Shown here piece by piece: positions 1-8,933 of a stretch of DNA of 64,000 nucleotides. Both the position numbers and the translations under genes were made by a program. Position 1 is the stretch's first letter. The number at the start of each line of letters is the position of its first letter. Below the pieces are notes generated by a model. The model was given only the letters and a program-made list of their open reading frames with translations, was not told the DNA's origin and did no database searches. Source of the DNA: Niastella koreensis GR20-10 (GTDB lineage: Bacteria > Bacteroidota > Bacteroidia > Chitinophagales > Chitinophagaceae); NCBI RefSeq assembly GCF_000246855.1, contig NC_016609.1, positions 6,150,744 to 6,214,743 on the forward strand, read 5' to 3'.

Positions 1-644
1 CGAATCCTTTCAGTAGTTGTCAATATTGCATCTAACCCAACATAATTATCATTAAGTAAATCCTCGGCTTCTTTTAAATCATTTATGATTTGCTCATAAA
101 CTTTATCAGTATCCTCTCGTGATGCTTTAGCATTTATGCGATAATCAGTAGTCAGTAGCAATGGAACATCGCCATACAAATTAACCAAATAGAAGTAAAA
201 GAATCCCCGCAAGAACTTCGCCTCGCCTAGCAATTGCTGTTTTACAGCCGAGCTAAGAGTTGTAGATTTATTTATGCCTTCGATAGCAGCATTTGAAATA
301 TAAATGAAATTGTAGAGATTATTCCAGAACAAAACTGGGCTGCTATTTCGTAAAGCGTTCGAATAACTCTGAGAAAGTAGTAAATCGACTGAATAATTTT
401 TTAACTCATCGCTATTTAATGCCGTCAAAGTGGAAATGCTTTGAGTACCTCCGGCTATACCATTGAATTGCATTTGATTATAGATGCTGCTCAATACTGC
501 AATAGCCGTTGCATCATTCTGATATACTGAATTGCTCGTGGGATTTGTTATTGGTGGCTCTACTTGCACGAATTTTTTACATGAAAGCAACAAAAAAGTC
601 AATATTCCTATGACAAAAAAGTATTTATAAGAATGACTATACAT
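1..644 (-). CDS. SusD/RagB-like outer-membrane lipoprotein, N-terminal part (cut by window edge)
   Basis: The frame is open from an ATG at 644 to the window edge, about 214 residues. It starts with a short signal peptide and a lipobox (LLLSC followed by KKF), so the mature protein should be a lipoprotein. The helical N-terminal half has typical SusD features: an early segment with TSNSVYQND, the segment LLGEAKFLRGFFYFYLVNLYG, which is the conserved TPR-like signature, then GDVPLLL. SusD proteins bind glycan or other nutrients at the cell surface and cap the partner SusC barrel. It begins 10 bp after the stop of the SusC gene on the same strand, so the pair is co-transcribed. The C-terminal half lies outside the window. 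Confidence 0.9.
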   Translation of the reverse strand, partial: MYSHSYKYFFVIGILTFLLLSCKKFVQVEPPITNPTSNSVYQNDATAIAVLSSIYNQMQFNGIAGGTQSISTLTALNSDELKNYSVDLLLSQSYSNALRNSSPVLFWNNLYNFIYISNAAIEGINKSTTLSSAVKQQLLGEAKFLRGFFYFYLVNLYGDVPLLLTTDYRINAKASREDTDKVYEQIINDLKEAEDLLNDNYVGLDAILTTTERI

Positions 645-654
645 AGATTAAATT

Positions 655-3600
655 TTATAAAGTGATATTAACGCCAAAGGTTAAGACTCTTAATGGTGGG
701 AGACTTGTAACCGACTGAGTTTCCGGATCTAATCCCTTATAATTAGTAATAGTCAGTAAATTCTGTCCTTGAAAATATATCCTGAAGTTTTTAAGGTGAA
801 GTTTATTCCGAAAGCTTTGTGGTAACTGATAAGATAACGAAACATTTTTAAGTCGGATAAACGAAGCATCGCCATAAGCTAGGTCACTATTTAGCATATT
901 CGTATAACCAACCGCGACATCCGAGGTCGATTTTTGACTATACTTTTGAATAATGGTTGCATCTCCTGTTTTTTTCCAACGATCAAGAACACTAACAGGC
1001 TGATTATTCAACACAGAAAATCTACCAGGAGGGGTAAGGTTGGGGTTAACCAAAAACTGTTGGCCAATTTGCTTTACAAACTGGAAAAGAATATCAAGTT
1101 CAAAATCCCTATACTGAAAAGTATTTTGAAATCCACCATAAAATTTAGGAACTGTGTTAATCAAACCATAAGCAGTGGTGCGCGTTGCTGTGTCTGGCCG
1201 TGTGGTTAGTCCTCCATTTCCATCTCCAAATTCATAAATACCAGTTGTCGGATTAACCCTTTGAAAATTGAACACCTTTATAACTGTTACTGGTTTACCT
1301 ATAACAAGCCGGTTTTCGTAGATAGAGCCAATAAAATCAGGATAATTTTTTAACTTGTTTTTTGCTATTGTCAAATTGAAATTTGTTCGCCAGGTAAATT
1401 TCTTAGAAAGAATATTTCTTGTGCTGAGAGCAAACTCATATCCTATATTTTCAACAAGCGCTGGTATGTTTGTTATAATAGAAGGGAATCCTGTCATGGC
1501 AGGTAATGCTGAAGATAATAGTTGATTGCCTGAACGGTGGCGATAGATACTGGCAGTAGCGTAAATTCTGTCTTGAAAAAAACCGACGTCTATTCCCCCT
1601 TCCAATTTTTTTGTCTCTTCCCAAGCAAGTAATGGGTTAAACAAGTTGGCAGGATATAATCCCAGCCCCCCCTGATAAGGATATGCAGTGTTACTATATA
1701 AATCTAAAAATTTATAATCCCCGATTTGATCATTGCCGGTTGTACCGAAGTTTACTCTCAATTTTCCGTAACTTAAAAACTTTACCTTATTCTTAATGAA
1801 TAGTTCATTAGAAAATATCCATGCCCCCCCAACTGAATAAAAGTTATGAAATTGATTCTCGGGACCAAACCTACTTGAGCCGTCTCTGCGAAGAGTAAAA
1901 TTTCCTAGATAACGTTGTTGCCAGTTATAATTTAATCTTCCAAATATTGCATTATATTTATATTTCGCGAAAGTCGATGTGGTAACGGTAACAATTGGAG
2001 CAGATTGAATATTCTCTAGCGTTAGATCACTGGTATAACCATTACCGGCAATAATTAGATTATTGCTAATATTCTGCTGAAACGTACTTCCAATAAGGGC
2101 ATTCAATTGTCCCTTTTTAATCGCAACTTGATAAGTGGCCTGGGGCTCAATTATCCATGAACGAATATTATTATTGACAAAATTTGCATTACCAACTTTC
2201 AAACTAGCAGGAAAATTAGGCGGTTTAGCCGCAATGGGAGACATATTAATTTCATTAGCTGATAGATTAGTATATCCCATGCTAGCCTTCAAATCTAATC
2301 CGGGAAAAAGATTATAATTACAAGCGAGATTACCTATTAAATTATTTGTTGTGTTTTTATACTTATTCAATAATTGTGCAACCGGGTTAGAAAAGGTAAG
2401 AACACCTGCGCTGGTAAACTGCCAGTTCAGACTACCGTCTTCATTATAGAAAGGTGGTGCAACTGGAGATCCGAATATATTTTGCGTCATATCAGCACGA
2501 GGCAACTTAGCATTGTCATTAACATATACTCCTGATAGCATAATATTAAAGCGTTGATCAACAGAAGTACTTGAAAAATTAAAGTGTAATGCAGATTTCT
2601 TCGTATTAAAATCTCCAGGAAAAACCGTTGTTTCTTTGTGGAAGCTGCCAGCAATAAGATATTTCGTTTCATTATTACCACCAGATAATGACAATTGAGC
2701 ATCTGAATATTGCGCATTTCTACCAATTAATTCTTTTTGCCAATCTGTATATCTGGTAGTATCCCAATCCCCCTTAAGATCTCTATCTATTAAGGAAGGA
2801 GTTGCATTATCGTTCATAAAGGCTTCATGTCTCATTTCTAAATACTGATCGTTGTTTAGTAGATCAAGTTTTTTACTGACTTTTCCCATGCCCTCATAAA
2901 CCCTAACATCAATCGACATCTTACCAGATTTGCCTTTCTTTGTTGTTATTAACACAACGCCATTAGCAGCACGACTCCCATAGATCGCTGTTGCATCCGC
3001 GTCCTTTAAAATGTCAATACTTTCAATATCCGCAGGATTAAGATAATTTAATGGATTGCCCCCATTGCTCCCAATTTTACCGGTAATACCACCTCCAACA
3101 TTTGATAATAATTGTGTACTAAATTGAACACCATCTATTATGTACATAGGTTCGCTAGCAAAATTTATACTATTTTGCCCACGAATTTGTATTGATAAAG
3201 AACCTCCGGGTACGCCTGTATTTTGTATAATTGTCATTCCAGGCACTCGTCCTTGCAAAGCCAATAATGGATTATTCACAGGTTGCTTTTCTATATCAAT
3301 TGCTTTTACAGAAGTAACATTTCCAGTTGAAAATCTTCGAGTAGTAGTTCCATAAGCAATTACAACCGTTTCGTCTAACTGTGCTATTTTTTGACCAAGC
3401 GCAATCGAAAAAATAGTCTTTCCTTTTACGGCTAATAGCAACGTTTCACGTCCTACAAAAGAAATCTCTAACATTCCGTTCCCATCCACGTTAGACAATG
3501 TAAACCGCCCCTGTTCATCAGTAGTAACACCTTTATCCGTTCCCTTCACCTTCACGTTTGCACCTGCCAGTGGATTGCCCTGTTCGTCTGTAACAGTTCC

Positions 3601-4092
3601 TTTCACCGTCACCGGATCCCCCTGAGGGGGGGCAACCTGACTACTCTTATCCTCCTCTGGCTTCTTCATAACAAAAATCGTCCTCCCCTTTATAGCAAAA
3701 GTCAAAGACTGATCCTTCAGCGCCAGGTTCAACACCTGATCAATAGGAGCATTCTTAACCTCAATGGTAATCTTTGATGCATTCTGAATAATAGACGTAT
3801 TAAAAAAGAAGCGATAGCTTGTCTGCTTCTTAATTGCAGTGAAAACACTTTCCAGGTTAACATCCTTTCCGGAAAATGTCACTGTGTTTTGGGCCAGGCC
3901 GTTTGCGCTGCTTTGCAAACAGACAGCCAGAATTATGATCGTTGTCAACTTCATTACGCGCACTAGTTTTGCTCCAGAGCTTCCAACCCACACATGAAAA
4001 AGCCCTAAAGCCGGATTAGCAGTTAATTTCATACCTTTGGTCTGTTGTTGGTTAATAAAGAATGTTTCGCGCATTGAAAAGTTAACCTTCAT
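655..4092 (-). CDS. SusC/RagA-type TonB-dependent transporter with N-terminal STN domain
   Basis: This 1145-residue protein is an outer-membrane, TonB-dependent importer. The hydrophobic signal core begins at the internal MKLTTIII near residue 47; a longer basic leader before it is common in STN-type SusC proteins of this group, so 4092 is kept as the start. Domains in order: STN at about 68-140, carboxypeptidase-regulatory-like domain at about 160-235, TonB plug at about 245-390 with the usual ATAIYGSRAANGVVLITTKKG signature near its end, then a beta barrel ending in an aromatic-rich strand (LTFGVNITL). STN domains touch a FecR-type anti-sigma factor, and such a gene lies directly upstream. 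This suggests substrate-triggered signalling to the sigma factor at 5750-6343. The transported substrate cannot be read from the sequence. Confidence 0.93.
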   Translation of the reverse strand: MKVNFSMRETFFINQQQTKGMKLTANPALGLFHVWVGSSGAKLVRVMKLTTIIILAVCLQSSANGLAQNTVTFSGKDVNLESVFTAIKKQTSYRFFFNTSIIQNASKITIEVKNAPIDQVLNLALKDQSLTFAIKGRTIFVMKKPEEDKSSQVAPPQGDPVTVKGTVTDEQGNPLAGANVKVKGTDKGVTTDEQGRFTLSNVDGNGMLEISFVGRETLLLAVKGKTIFSIALGQKIAQLDETVVIAYGTTTRRFSTGNVTSVKAIDIEKQPVNNPLLALQGRVPGMTIIQNTGVPGGSLSIQIRGQNSINFASEPMYIIDGVQFSTQLLSNVGGGITGKIGSNGGNPLNYLNPADIESIDILKDADATAIYGSRAANGVVLITTKKGKSGKMSIDVRVYEGMGKVSKKLDLLNNDQYLEMRHEAFMNDNATPSLIDRDLKGDWDTTRYTDWQKELIGRNAQYSDAQLSLSGGNNETKYLIAGSFHKETTVFPGDFNTKKSALHFNFSSTSVDQRFNIMLSGVYVNDNAKLPRADMTQNIFGSPVAPPFYNEDGSLNWQFTSAGVLTFSNPVAQLLNKYKNTTNNLIGNLACNYNLFPGLDLKASMGYTNLSANEINMSPIAAKPPNFPASLKVGNANFVNNNIRSWIIEPQATYQVAIKKGQLNALIGSTFQQNISNNLIIAGNGYTSDLTLENIQSAPIVTVTTSTFAKYKYNAIFGRLNYNWQQRYLGNFTLRRDGSSRFGPENQFHNFYSVGGAWIFSNELFIKNKVKFLSYGKLRVNFGTTGNDQIGDYKFLDLYSNTAYPYQGGLGLYPANLFNPLLAWEETKKLEGGIDVGFFQDRIYATASIYRHRSGNQLLSSALPAMTGFPSIITNIPALVENIGYEFALSTRNILSKKFTWRTNFNLTIAKNKLKNYPDFIGSIYENRLVIGKPVTVIKVFNFQRVNPTTGIYEFGDGNGGLTTRPDTATRTTAYGLINTVPKFYGGFQNTFQYRDFELDILFQFVKQIGQQFLVNPNLTPPGRFSVLNNQPVSVLDRWKKTGDATIIQKYSQKSTSDVAVGYTNMLNSDLAYGDASFIRLKNVSLSYQLPQSFRNKLHLKNFRIYFQGQNLLTITNYKGLDPETQSVTSLPPLRVLTFGVNITL

Positions 4093-4095
4093 TAC

Positions 4096-4126
4096 AACCG
4101 GGTTCTGCCACTAACAGAATCCGGTT
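4096..4126 (-). promoter_or_regulatory. Hairpin directly upstream of the susC-like start codon
   Basis: Arms 4096-4107 and 4115-4126 pair almost completely (one G-T opposition) around a 7-base loop, ending 4 bases from the ATG at 4092. In the minus-strand mRNA the hairpin would sit over the ribosome-binding region. It has no T tract on the minus strand, so it does not look like a terminator for that direction. On the plus strand it is followed by ATTTTG. Confidence 0.4.
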
Positions 4127-4312
4127 ATTTTGTAAAGTTTCATAGCCTTACCAGACTTATAAAACAAATTGGGTTAACCTGGAATCAGGTTCCTTAAGTT
4201 CTTGATTAATCGTGGGTTTAATGATCCAATGGTTGATTAGTATAGCAAGCAACTGTTTTGCGCTCCTGTGAGGAGGGCATAGGTAAGATTTATATCATTC
4301 ATGGCTAACTTC

Positions 4313-5566
4313 TTATTGAACCTTAACGGTTCTTCCTTCTATTTTAAATTTTGTTGAACCATATTGTTGTAATAATTCGAGTAATTCGTTCAGTGGAATG
4401 TTCCGGTCGATATTGCCTTCAAACGTTTGCTCAGGCATCGCCTTTGTATATTCAACATCTACCGAATACCAGCGACTCACTTGTTTCATCACCGTCTTCA
4501 GGCTGGCATTGTGAAAATCAAAGAACCCTTTCATCCAGGCAACGGCCGATTCCGTATCTACATTCCTTCGTATAACGATATCCGCTTTATTATCAATCTG
4601 GGCCTCTTCCCCGGGGTTGATCACTTTGTATGCTTTGGCCGTATTAGCCGGATGAGTTGCTGTCATCGCCTTGTTCACTACATCTACAGGCGTGATCTTG
4701 ATCTTTCCTTCCAACAGGGTCGTAACTATAGGTTGTTCGTCTCCATAGGCATTAATATTAAAATGCGTTCCCAATACTTCCACTTCTCCCCCACGTCCGG
4801 TAGCGCCTTCTGCGGGATAAATCATCACTTTGAAAGGCCGCACTGCATCGTGTGTTATCTCAAAATAAGCCTCCCCCGTTATCTCCACCCTCCTCTCATT
4901 CCCTACAAACGCCGTGGGATACCTGATCGAACTCGCGGCATTCAGCCACACCTTACTTCCATCGGGTAACAACAATTGGTACTGACCGCCACGGGGTGTT
5001 TTCAACATATTATACGTATATACCGCCTGCTTTGTACTAGTTGCCGATTTATATTCCAGTTGTCCGTTTTCTTTTTTATTGACTGTTGTTTTACCTTCCG
5101 TGGCGATGGTACCATTACCGGCCTTATCCAGGTCTATCACCGTGCCGTCTGCTAACGTCAACGTAGCTTTGTTGCCGCCTGCCGGTATCACGGTGGCTAC
5201 CGGCGTTTGTTGCTCTGCTACAATGGCTGGCTTTGTTTTGCCCTGCCAAATGTACCAGCCGATCGATACAACTATCAATACCGAAGCGGCTACCGACATC
5301 CATCGTACCCAGCTTTTGGGTGAATCAGTGTGCGCGTCCTGCATGTAGGGCAACGCTGCGAACACGCGTTCCTTTATACGGGTTTCACTTTCTGCATGGT
5401 CGTGGACTGCCTGCTGCAGCCAGTCACTGTTAGTGAGCTTGTTAAAGAGAATTTGGTGTTTTTCATCGGCTGCAATCCATTGTTGCAGGGTATGCGTTTC
5501 ATCTGCAGTGATGGTTTCCTGCAAATGCTTTATGATCAACTGTCCTATATGGCTATTAAAAGGCAT
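4313..5566 (-). CDS. FecR family anti-sigma factor
   Basis: This 417-residue inner-membrane protein has three parts. The cytoplasmic N-terminus (about 1-80) contains a helical segment with LQQWIAADEKHQILFNKL, typical of the sigma-binding part. A single membrane segment follows at about 88-107 (SVAASVLIVVSIGWYIW). The periplasmic FecR domain spans about 185-290 and includes LKTPRGGQYQLLLPDGSKVW and RRVEITGEAYFEI. A DUF4974-type C-terminal domain (about 345-417, FHNASLKTVMKQVSRWY) ends the protein. In this family the periplasmic part reads the STN domain of the partner transporter and controls an ECF sigma factor. The gene lies between the sigma factor and the SusC gene, the usual order. Confidence 0.93.
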   Translation of the reverse strand: MPFNSHIGQLIIKHLQETITADETHTLQQWIAADEKHQILFNKLTNSDWLQQAVHDHAESETRIKERVFAALPYMQDAHTDSPKSWVRWMSVAASVLIVVSIGWYIWQGKTKPAIVAEQQTPVATVIPAGGNKATLTLADGTVIDLDKAGNGTIATEGKTTVNKKENGQLEYKSATSTKQAVYTYNMLKTPRGGQYQLLLPDGSKVWLNAASSIRYPTAFVGNERRVEITGEAYFEITHDAVRPFKVMIYPAEGATGRGGEVEVLGTHFNINAYGDEQPIVTTLLEGKIKITPVDVVNKAMTATHPANTAKAYKVINPGEEAQIDNKADIVIRRNVDTESAVAWMKGFFDFHNASLKTVMKQVSRWYSVDVEYTKAMPEQTFEGNIDRNIPLNELLELLQQYGSTKFKIEGRTVKVQ

Positions 5567-5749
5567 CGGGTTAAATGGTATTAATTAGTGGTATAAACTG
5601 TTGGGTAGACATTTCTGGCTATCAATCTCAATTGAGTGACCAGCGGACTATTCATACTTTGCTTCAGTTTGTACATATATTAAAACGACGGGATTGTGCA
5701 GTTATACTAATAGAATTAAAGAAAATTTCATATTGGGGTAACATTTTTT

Positions 5750-6343
5750 TCAATTGCGCTGCTGGGCTGCTAAAAACAGTAAAAAAAAGATGAGCATGGG
5801 TCGGTCTAAAACTTTCATCCGCAATAATTTAAGCGCAGTGGTCTTTTGATTGGCTACTGTTTGGGTACTGACATTCATCAAATTCGCAATATCACTCACC
5901 GACCGGCCTTCGATGTAAAAAAGCTTGAAAACCTGCCTGGTTTTGGTTGGCAGCTTCTCAATTTCGCTATAAATAAACTGCAGCACCTCGGCCTGAATGT
6001 CGGTTTCGGCAAAGAGCGGCAACACGCCTTCCTGCTCTTCATGCGACCTCAGCTCAGCCAGGTTCTGCCGTTCCCGCTCCCGGCGCCGTAAATAATCGAG
6101 CGAGGCATTGCGCGCAGTAATAAAAAGAAAAGCCTGGATATTATTAAAGGTGTTGAATCTGTCGTGTATACGATGCAGTTTTATAAAGGTATCGGAGGTA
6201 ATTTCTTCTGCGGAAAGACTATCATCTATAAGGTTCTTGACAAAATAAAAAATACGCATCCGGAAACTATCAAATACAGCCTGAAAGGCATGTGGTTTGC
6301 CCTGGCTAAATTCAATAAGTATCTCGTCAGACAGTTGCTTCAT
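5750..6343 (-). CDS. RNA polymerase ECF sigma-70 factor
   Basis: This 197-residue protein has sigma region 2 at about 10-75 (AFQAVFDSFRMRIFYFVKNL, then AEEITSDTFIKLH) and region 4 at about 115-175 (LPTKTRQVFKLFYIEGRSV, followed by the helix-turn-helix SDIANLMNVSTQTVANQK). It belongs to the Bacteroidota ECF group that travels with FecR and STN-type SusC proteins. The C-terminus is hydrophobic (LIFFLLFLAAQQ), common in this group. It is the first gene of the minus-strand set sigma, FecR, SusC, SusD, and it probably directs transcription of the transport genes after release by FecR. I could not find a clear TAnnTTTG promoter upstream. Confidence 0.94.
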   Translation of the reverse strand: MKQLSDEILIEFSQGKPHAFQAVFDSFRMRIFYFVKNLIDDSLSAEEITSDTFIKLHRIHDRFNTFNNIQAFLFITARNASLDYLRRRERERQNLAELRSHEEQEGVLPLFAETDIQAEVLQFIYSEIEKLPTKTRQVFKLFYIEGRSVSDIANLMNVSTQTVANQKTTALKLLRMKVLDRPMLIFFLLFLAAQQRN

Positions 6344-7093
6344 CGGGAACGCCGTTGTTGAATATGTGTTTACGAACTCAGTTTAACACGGACGTTGGGT
6401 GGGTAACACAAAACGGCTCCTGCCAACCATCCTGACAAAAGTCAGAACGTTGCCATCAATCAGGTAAGTTGTTGTTTGGTTGGGAATCTCGATGGTTGAA
6501 CAACTTACCTTGCCCCTTTTTATCGGGGCAGTACAGAACCTTAAACTTTCGGGCTTCGCCCTAAACGTTCCCCTTCCTGCTCAACAATTGCCGGCAGGCA
6601 GGATCCCGTATGGGAGAAAATATAGCTATTTATGAAATCTATTGGAAATTGTGGACAAGGGAGATAAGGTAATGAAACAACAATATCAGGCGAGTAAACA
6701 CTACTCATACCAGCAGCCAAATTAATTGATTACCGGTAAAAAGCAAAATTTAGCCAGCTTTTGCGGAATGTATTAAGCAAAAGATGGCTATTAAGGGATG
6801 CAGAAACCTTTAGTCGATTGTAGCAAATCGCTACTATTTAAACAAACAGCTACCAGAAAATGACTAAACATCTGGGGAAAAAATGCTGAGTTTAGGTGCA
6901 GCTTGGGGGGCCGGTTTGACCCGGATCAACTTCTGACATCCTTGCCGGTATCAAGAAAATAAAGCCTGGAAATTCAGTAACTTCCTCTATCCGCCTAAGT
7001 TATACAACTCATGGTTTAAGCATTCGAAAAGTCTCTCTGATTAGTTAGCCAATTGCCGCTATTGGCTTAACTTTTTAATTTACTATCAACATC
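6344..7093. other. 750-bp intergenic region with several hairpins, no gene recognised
   Basis: No convincing coding frame is present. Visible structures are a CTGAC/GTCAG hairpin at 6432-6445, a 12-bp perfect inverted repeat AGGTAAGTTGTT (6462-6473) with its complement at 6499-6510, a TGCCCC/GGGGCA hairpin directly after it at 6511-6530, and GGGC-TTC-GCCC at 6551-6561. The cluster at 6430-6565 could be terminators, a structured leader or a small RNA; nothing in the sequence decides this. The remainder to 7040 is AT-rich and featureless apart from the hairpin listed separately at 7044-7076. Confidence 0.5.
7044..7076 (+). terminator. Terminator-like hairpin just upstream of the 7094 gene
   Basis: Arms 7045-7053 (TTAGCCAAT) and 7061-7070 (ATTGGCTTAA) pair with one bulged base around a 7-base loop and are followed by CTTTTTAATTT. 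The form is that of an intrinsic terminator, yet it lies only about 20 bp before the ATG at 7094. It may end an upstream transcript or act as an attenuator in the leader of the downstream gene. Confidence 0.45.
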
Positions 7094-7825
7094 ATGCTAT
7101 TCGAAAATGAAATCACTGGTGAAATTAAACCAGCGATTGACGACATCACGATCAACGATGAAGTATACGAACTGGTAGACAGGTTTTATCCCCGCCGCAA
7201 TTTTGTGCAGGTATTGCAGTTGATTATGGAACCTGAGGACATAATGAACTTCATGGACTGCAATTATGATGATGCCCATAAGCTGTACTTTGAGATCCGC
7301 GCTTACTTTGAAGATCGTGAGATGCGTGTTTTAATTCCTCATTTTTGCCACTATATGGGTATTGACGAACTATGGGTGCACCTTTTCATTGCGTCATTGA
7401 AAAAATATATCCCATTACCCAGGAGGAAATCAAAACCAGACCCGGCTGTTGACAATCCATTTCCCGGTGAAGAACGGATAAAACTGGCGCAGGCCATTGA
7501 GAATTTGAAGCTGGGGAAAATGGATAGCCTGGAAATACGACGTGAACGGGCCCGGCAATGGAAGTTGTTAAACACGAGAGGTGAAGTGAGGTATAAAAGG
7601 TTTGACAATTTCAGAGTAGTCATTTATACAGATGAGATCGCGGCTATATTAAGAATTCATCTTCGCACAGCGCAGGCAATGATTAGAGAGATCCGTTCAG
7701 AATATGATATTCCTAAAAATGCCCCTATATCAATAAAAAAGTTTTGCTTTCATTTCAAATATGAGGAAGAAGAGATCAGAATGGCACTTGCCCGCATGTA
7801 TGGCGAAAAATATATAGCGCCGTAA
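7094..7825 (+). CDS. Unrecognised 243-aa protein with two copies of a helical, HTH-like unit
   Basis: I do not recognise a named family. The protein has no signal peptide or membrane segment and should be cytoplasmic. Comparing its two ends shows the same pattern twice: residues about 47-100 and about 179-232 each read acidic-acidic-I, hydrophobic helix, A, then EIR, an aromatic residue, a short linker, then hydrophobic-x-x-FC-x-(H/Y) and an acidic stretch with a final hydrophobic helix. EIR is at 67-69 and 199-201, and FC at 84-85 and 217-218. The second copy (TDEIAAILRIHLRTAQAMI) looks like a DNA-binding helix-turn-helix. A basic, proline-rich linker (about 105-125) and a charged helix separate the copies. 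The gene precedes a phased palindrome and the DUF6266 array, so a regulatory role there is a guess. Confidence 0.75.
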   Translation: MLFENEITGEIKPAIDDITINDEVYELVDRFYPRRNFVQVLQLIMEPEDIMNFMDCNYDDAHKLYFEIRAYFEDREMRVLIPHFCHYMGIDELWVHLFIASLKKYIPLPRRKSKPDPAVDNPFPGEERIKLAQAIENLKLGKMDSLEIRRERARQWKLLNTRGEVRYKRFDNFRVVIYTDEIAAILRIHLRTAQAMIREIRSEYDIPKNAPISIKKFCFHFKYEEEEIRMALARMYGEKYIAP

Positions 7826-7833
7826 AAGGAACC

Positions 7834-7865
7834 ACCTGTCTTGTCGGTTTTATGACAAGACAGGT
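7834..7865 (+). terminator. Perfect 12-bp hairpin after the 7094-7825 gene
   Basis: ACCTGTCTTGTC at 7834-7845 is exactly complementary to 7854-7865, with an 8-base loop, starting 8 bp after the stop codon. The downstream T tract is weak (TTCACC), so termination efficiency is uncertain, but position and stability suit a transcription terminator. Confidence 0.65.
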
Positions 7866-7928
7866 TTCACCTCCCACACCTTTCTCTTTCCCTGAGCAAA
7901 GACTCAGCTTACCCTTCTTCGGAAATCC

Positions 7929-7999
7929 TTCGCAAGTTCTTCGCAAATTTGCGAAGAAGCCTGATAGCATTCCCAAAGCATTCTAAGAGCAGTTGCGAA
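7929..7999. promoter_or_regulatory. 22-bp perfect palindrome with flanking phased TTCGCAA half-sites
   Basis: A perfect palindrome occupies 7937-7958 (half site TTCTTCGCAAA, then its complement). The core TTCGCAA occurs at 7929-7935 and 7940-7946 in direct orientation, 11 bp apart, and as TTGCGAA at 7949-7955 and 7993-7999, 44 bp apart. Spacings that are multiples of about one helical turn suggest a protein-binding array rather than only an RNA hairpin. It lies between the duplicated-unit protein and the first DUF6266 gene. No T tract follows the palindrome. Confidence 0.5.
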
Positions 8000-8200
8000 G
8001 AAATATCCGCCATTTCACACGTTCATCCTTCAATTTACCGGCAATACGAATCTCCTGCAGTCACTTCACCTTCAAATTAACTATAAACGCGCCACGAACG
8101 TCTATAACGCCAAAAGCGGATAAATGTAAGTCAAAGTAAGTAGTAATAAGTCAGAACGCATAAAGTAAGGAGTTTGGTTTAGCCCCATTTTAAACCGTTT

Positions 8201-8208
8201 TATGTTTG
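8201..8208 (+). promoter_or_regulatory. Candidate Bacteroidota -7 box ahead of the first DUF6266 gene
   Basis: TATGTTTG matches TAnnTTTG. The nearest upstream TTTG ends at 8176, 24 bp away, slightly longer than usual, so the -33 element is weak. It would give a leader of about 80-90 bases before the ATG at 8298. Confidence 0.35.
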
Positions 8209-8297
8209 TGTCAGAAAGCAAGCAAGTGGATATACCGGTTACACACAAGCTTATTTCGGTTCGGTATTTCATTCCTTAACATCTAAAACCTCCTATT

Positions 8298-8933
8298 ATG
8301 GGAAAGATGAACAACGGTATCCTGGACAACTTTTCAGGAACCATCGGTAAAGTAGTTGGCAGTAACTGGCGGGGCGTGCCCTACATGCGCAGTAAAGCGA
8401 AAAAGCGTACAGGCGCTCTCAGTGATGCTCAACTTGAACAACAGGCCCGGTTTGCCATAGCCGGCAAATTCACCCAAAGCATGAATGATCTGTTAACGCT
8501 CGGGTTCAAAGACCAGGCGGTTAAAATGACGGGTAAAAACTATGCCCAGTCAATCATCCTCAGGGATGCGATCACCGGCACTTATCCTGATTTTCAGATC
8601 GATTACAGCAAGGTGCCAATCAGCCAGGGTAAGCTTACAAAGGCCAAAAGCCCCGTGGCAACAGCGGAGGCTAACAGCATCCTCAAATTTACCTGGACGA
8701 ATGATGCGGGTAGAAAACTCGCAAAAGCCAATGACCAGGCGGTACTTATCGCATATTGCCCTGAAATGAATGAAACGGAATATGCGTTCGGACCTGCCCG
8801 CGATGCGGCAACCGGCAACCTTGATGTAGCCGAATTCTCAGGTAAAAAAGTGCATGCCTGGATCAGCTTTATGTCGGCCAATGGCAAGTTGATTGCAAAC
8901 AGCGTTTATTGCGGCGAGTTAACCATTAGCTAA
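8298..8933 (+). CDS. DUF6266 family protein, copy 1 (intact)
   Basis: The 211-residue protein matches the Bacteroidota DUF6266 family as I know it: it opens with MGKMNNGILDNFSGTIGKVV and a W-R-G turn, followed by MRSK, then a central YPDFQIDYSKVPISQG motif, a VLIAYCPEMN strand, and a C-terminal strand set ending in CGELTIS. There is no signal peptide. The function of the family is unknown to me. This is the first and best preserved of four tandem homologous genes on the plus strand, and the only one with the full glycine-rich N-terminal motif. A GC-rich hairpin follows it, so it may be transcribed separately from copies 2-4. Confidence 0.8.
   Translation: MGKMNNGILDNFSGTIGKVVGSNWRGVPYMRSKAKKRTGALSDAQLEQQARFAIAGKFTQSMNDLLTLGFKDQAVKMTGKNYAQSIILRDAITGTYPDFQIDYSKVPISQGKLTKAKSPVATAEANSILKFTWTNDAGRKLAKANDQAVLIAYCPEMNETEYAFGPARDAATGNLDVAEFSGKKVHAWISFMSANGKLIANSVYCGELTIS

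Noticed and set aside
6344-7093. Insertion-sequence remnant
   Set aside because: Inverted repeats exist but no transposase fragment or target duplication is visible.
7776-7976. 66-codon minus-strand frame spanning the hairpin and palindrome
   Set aside because: It overlaps the end of the 7094 gene and consists of the palindrome and repeat sequences; composition is not coding-like.
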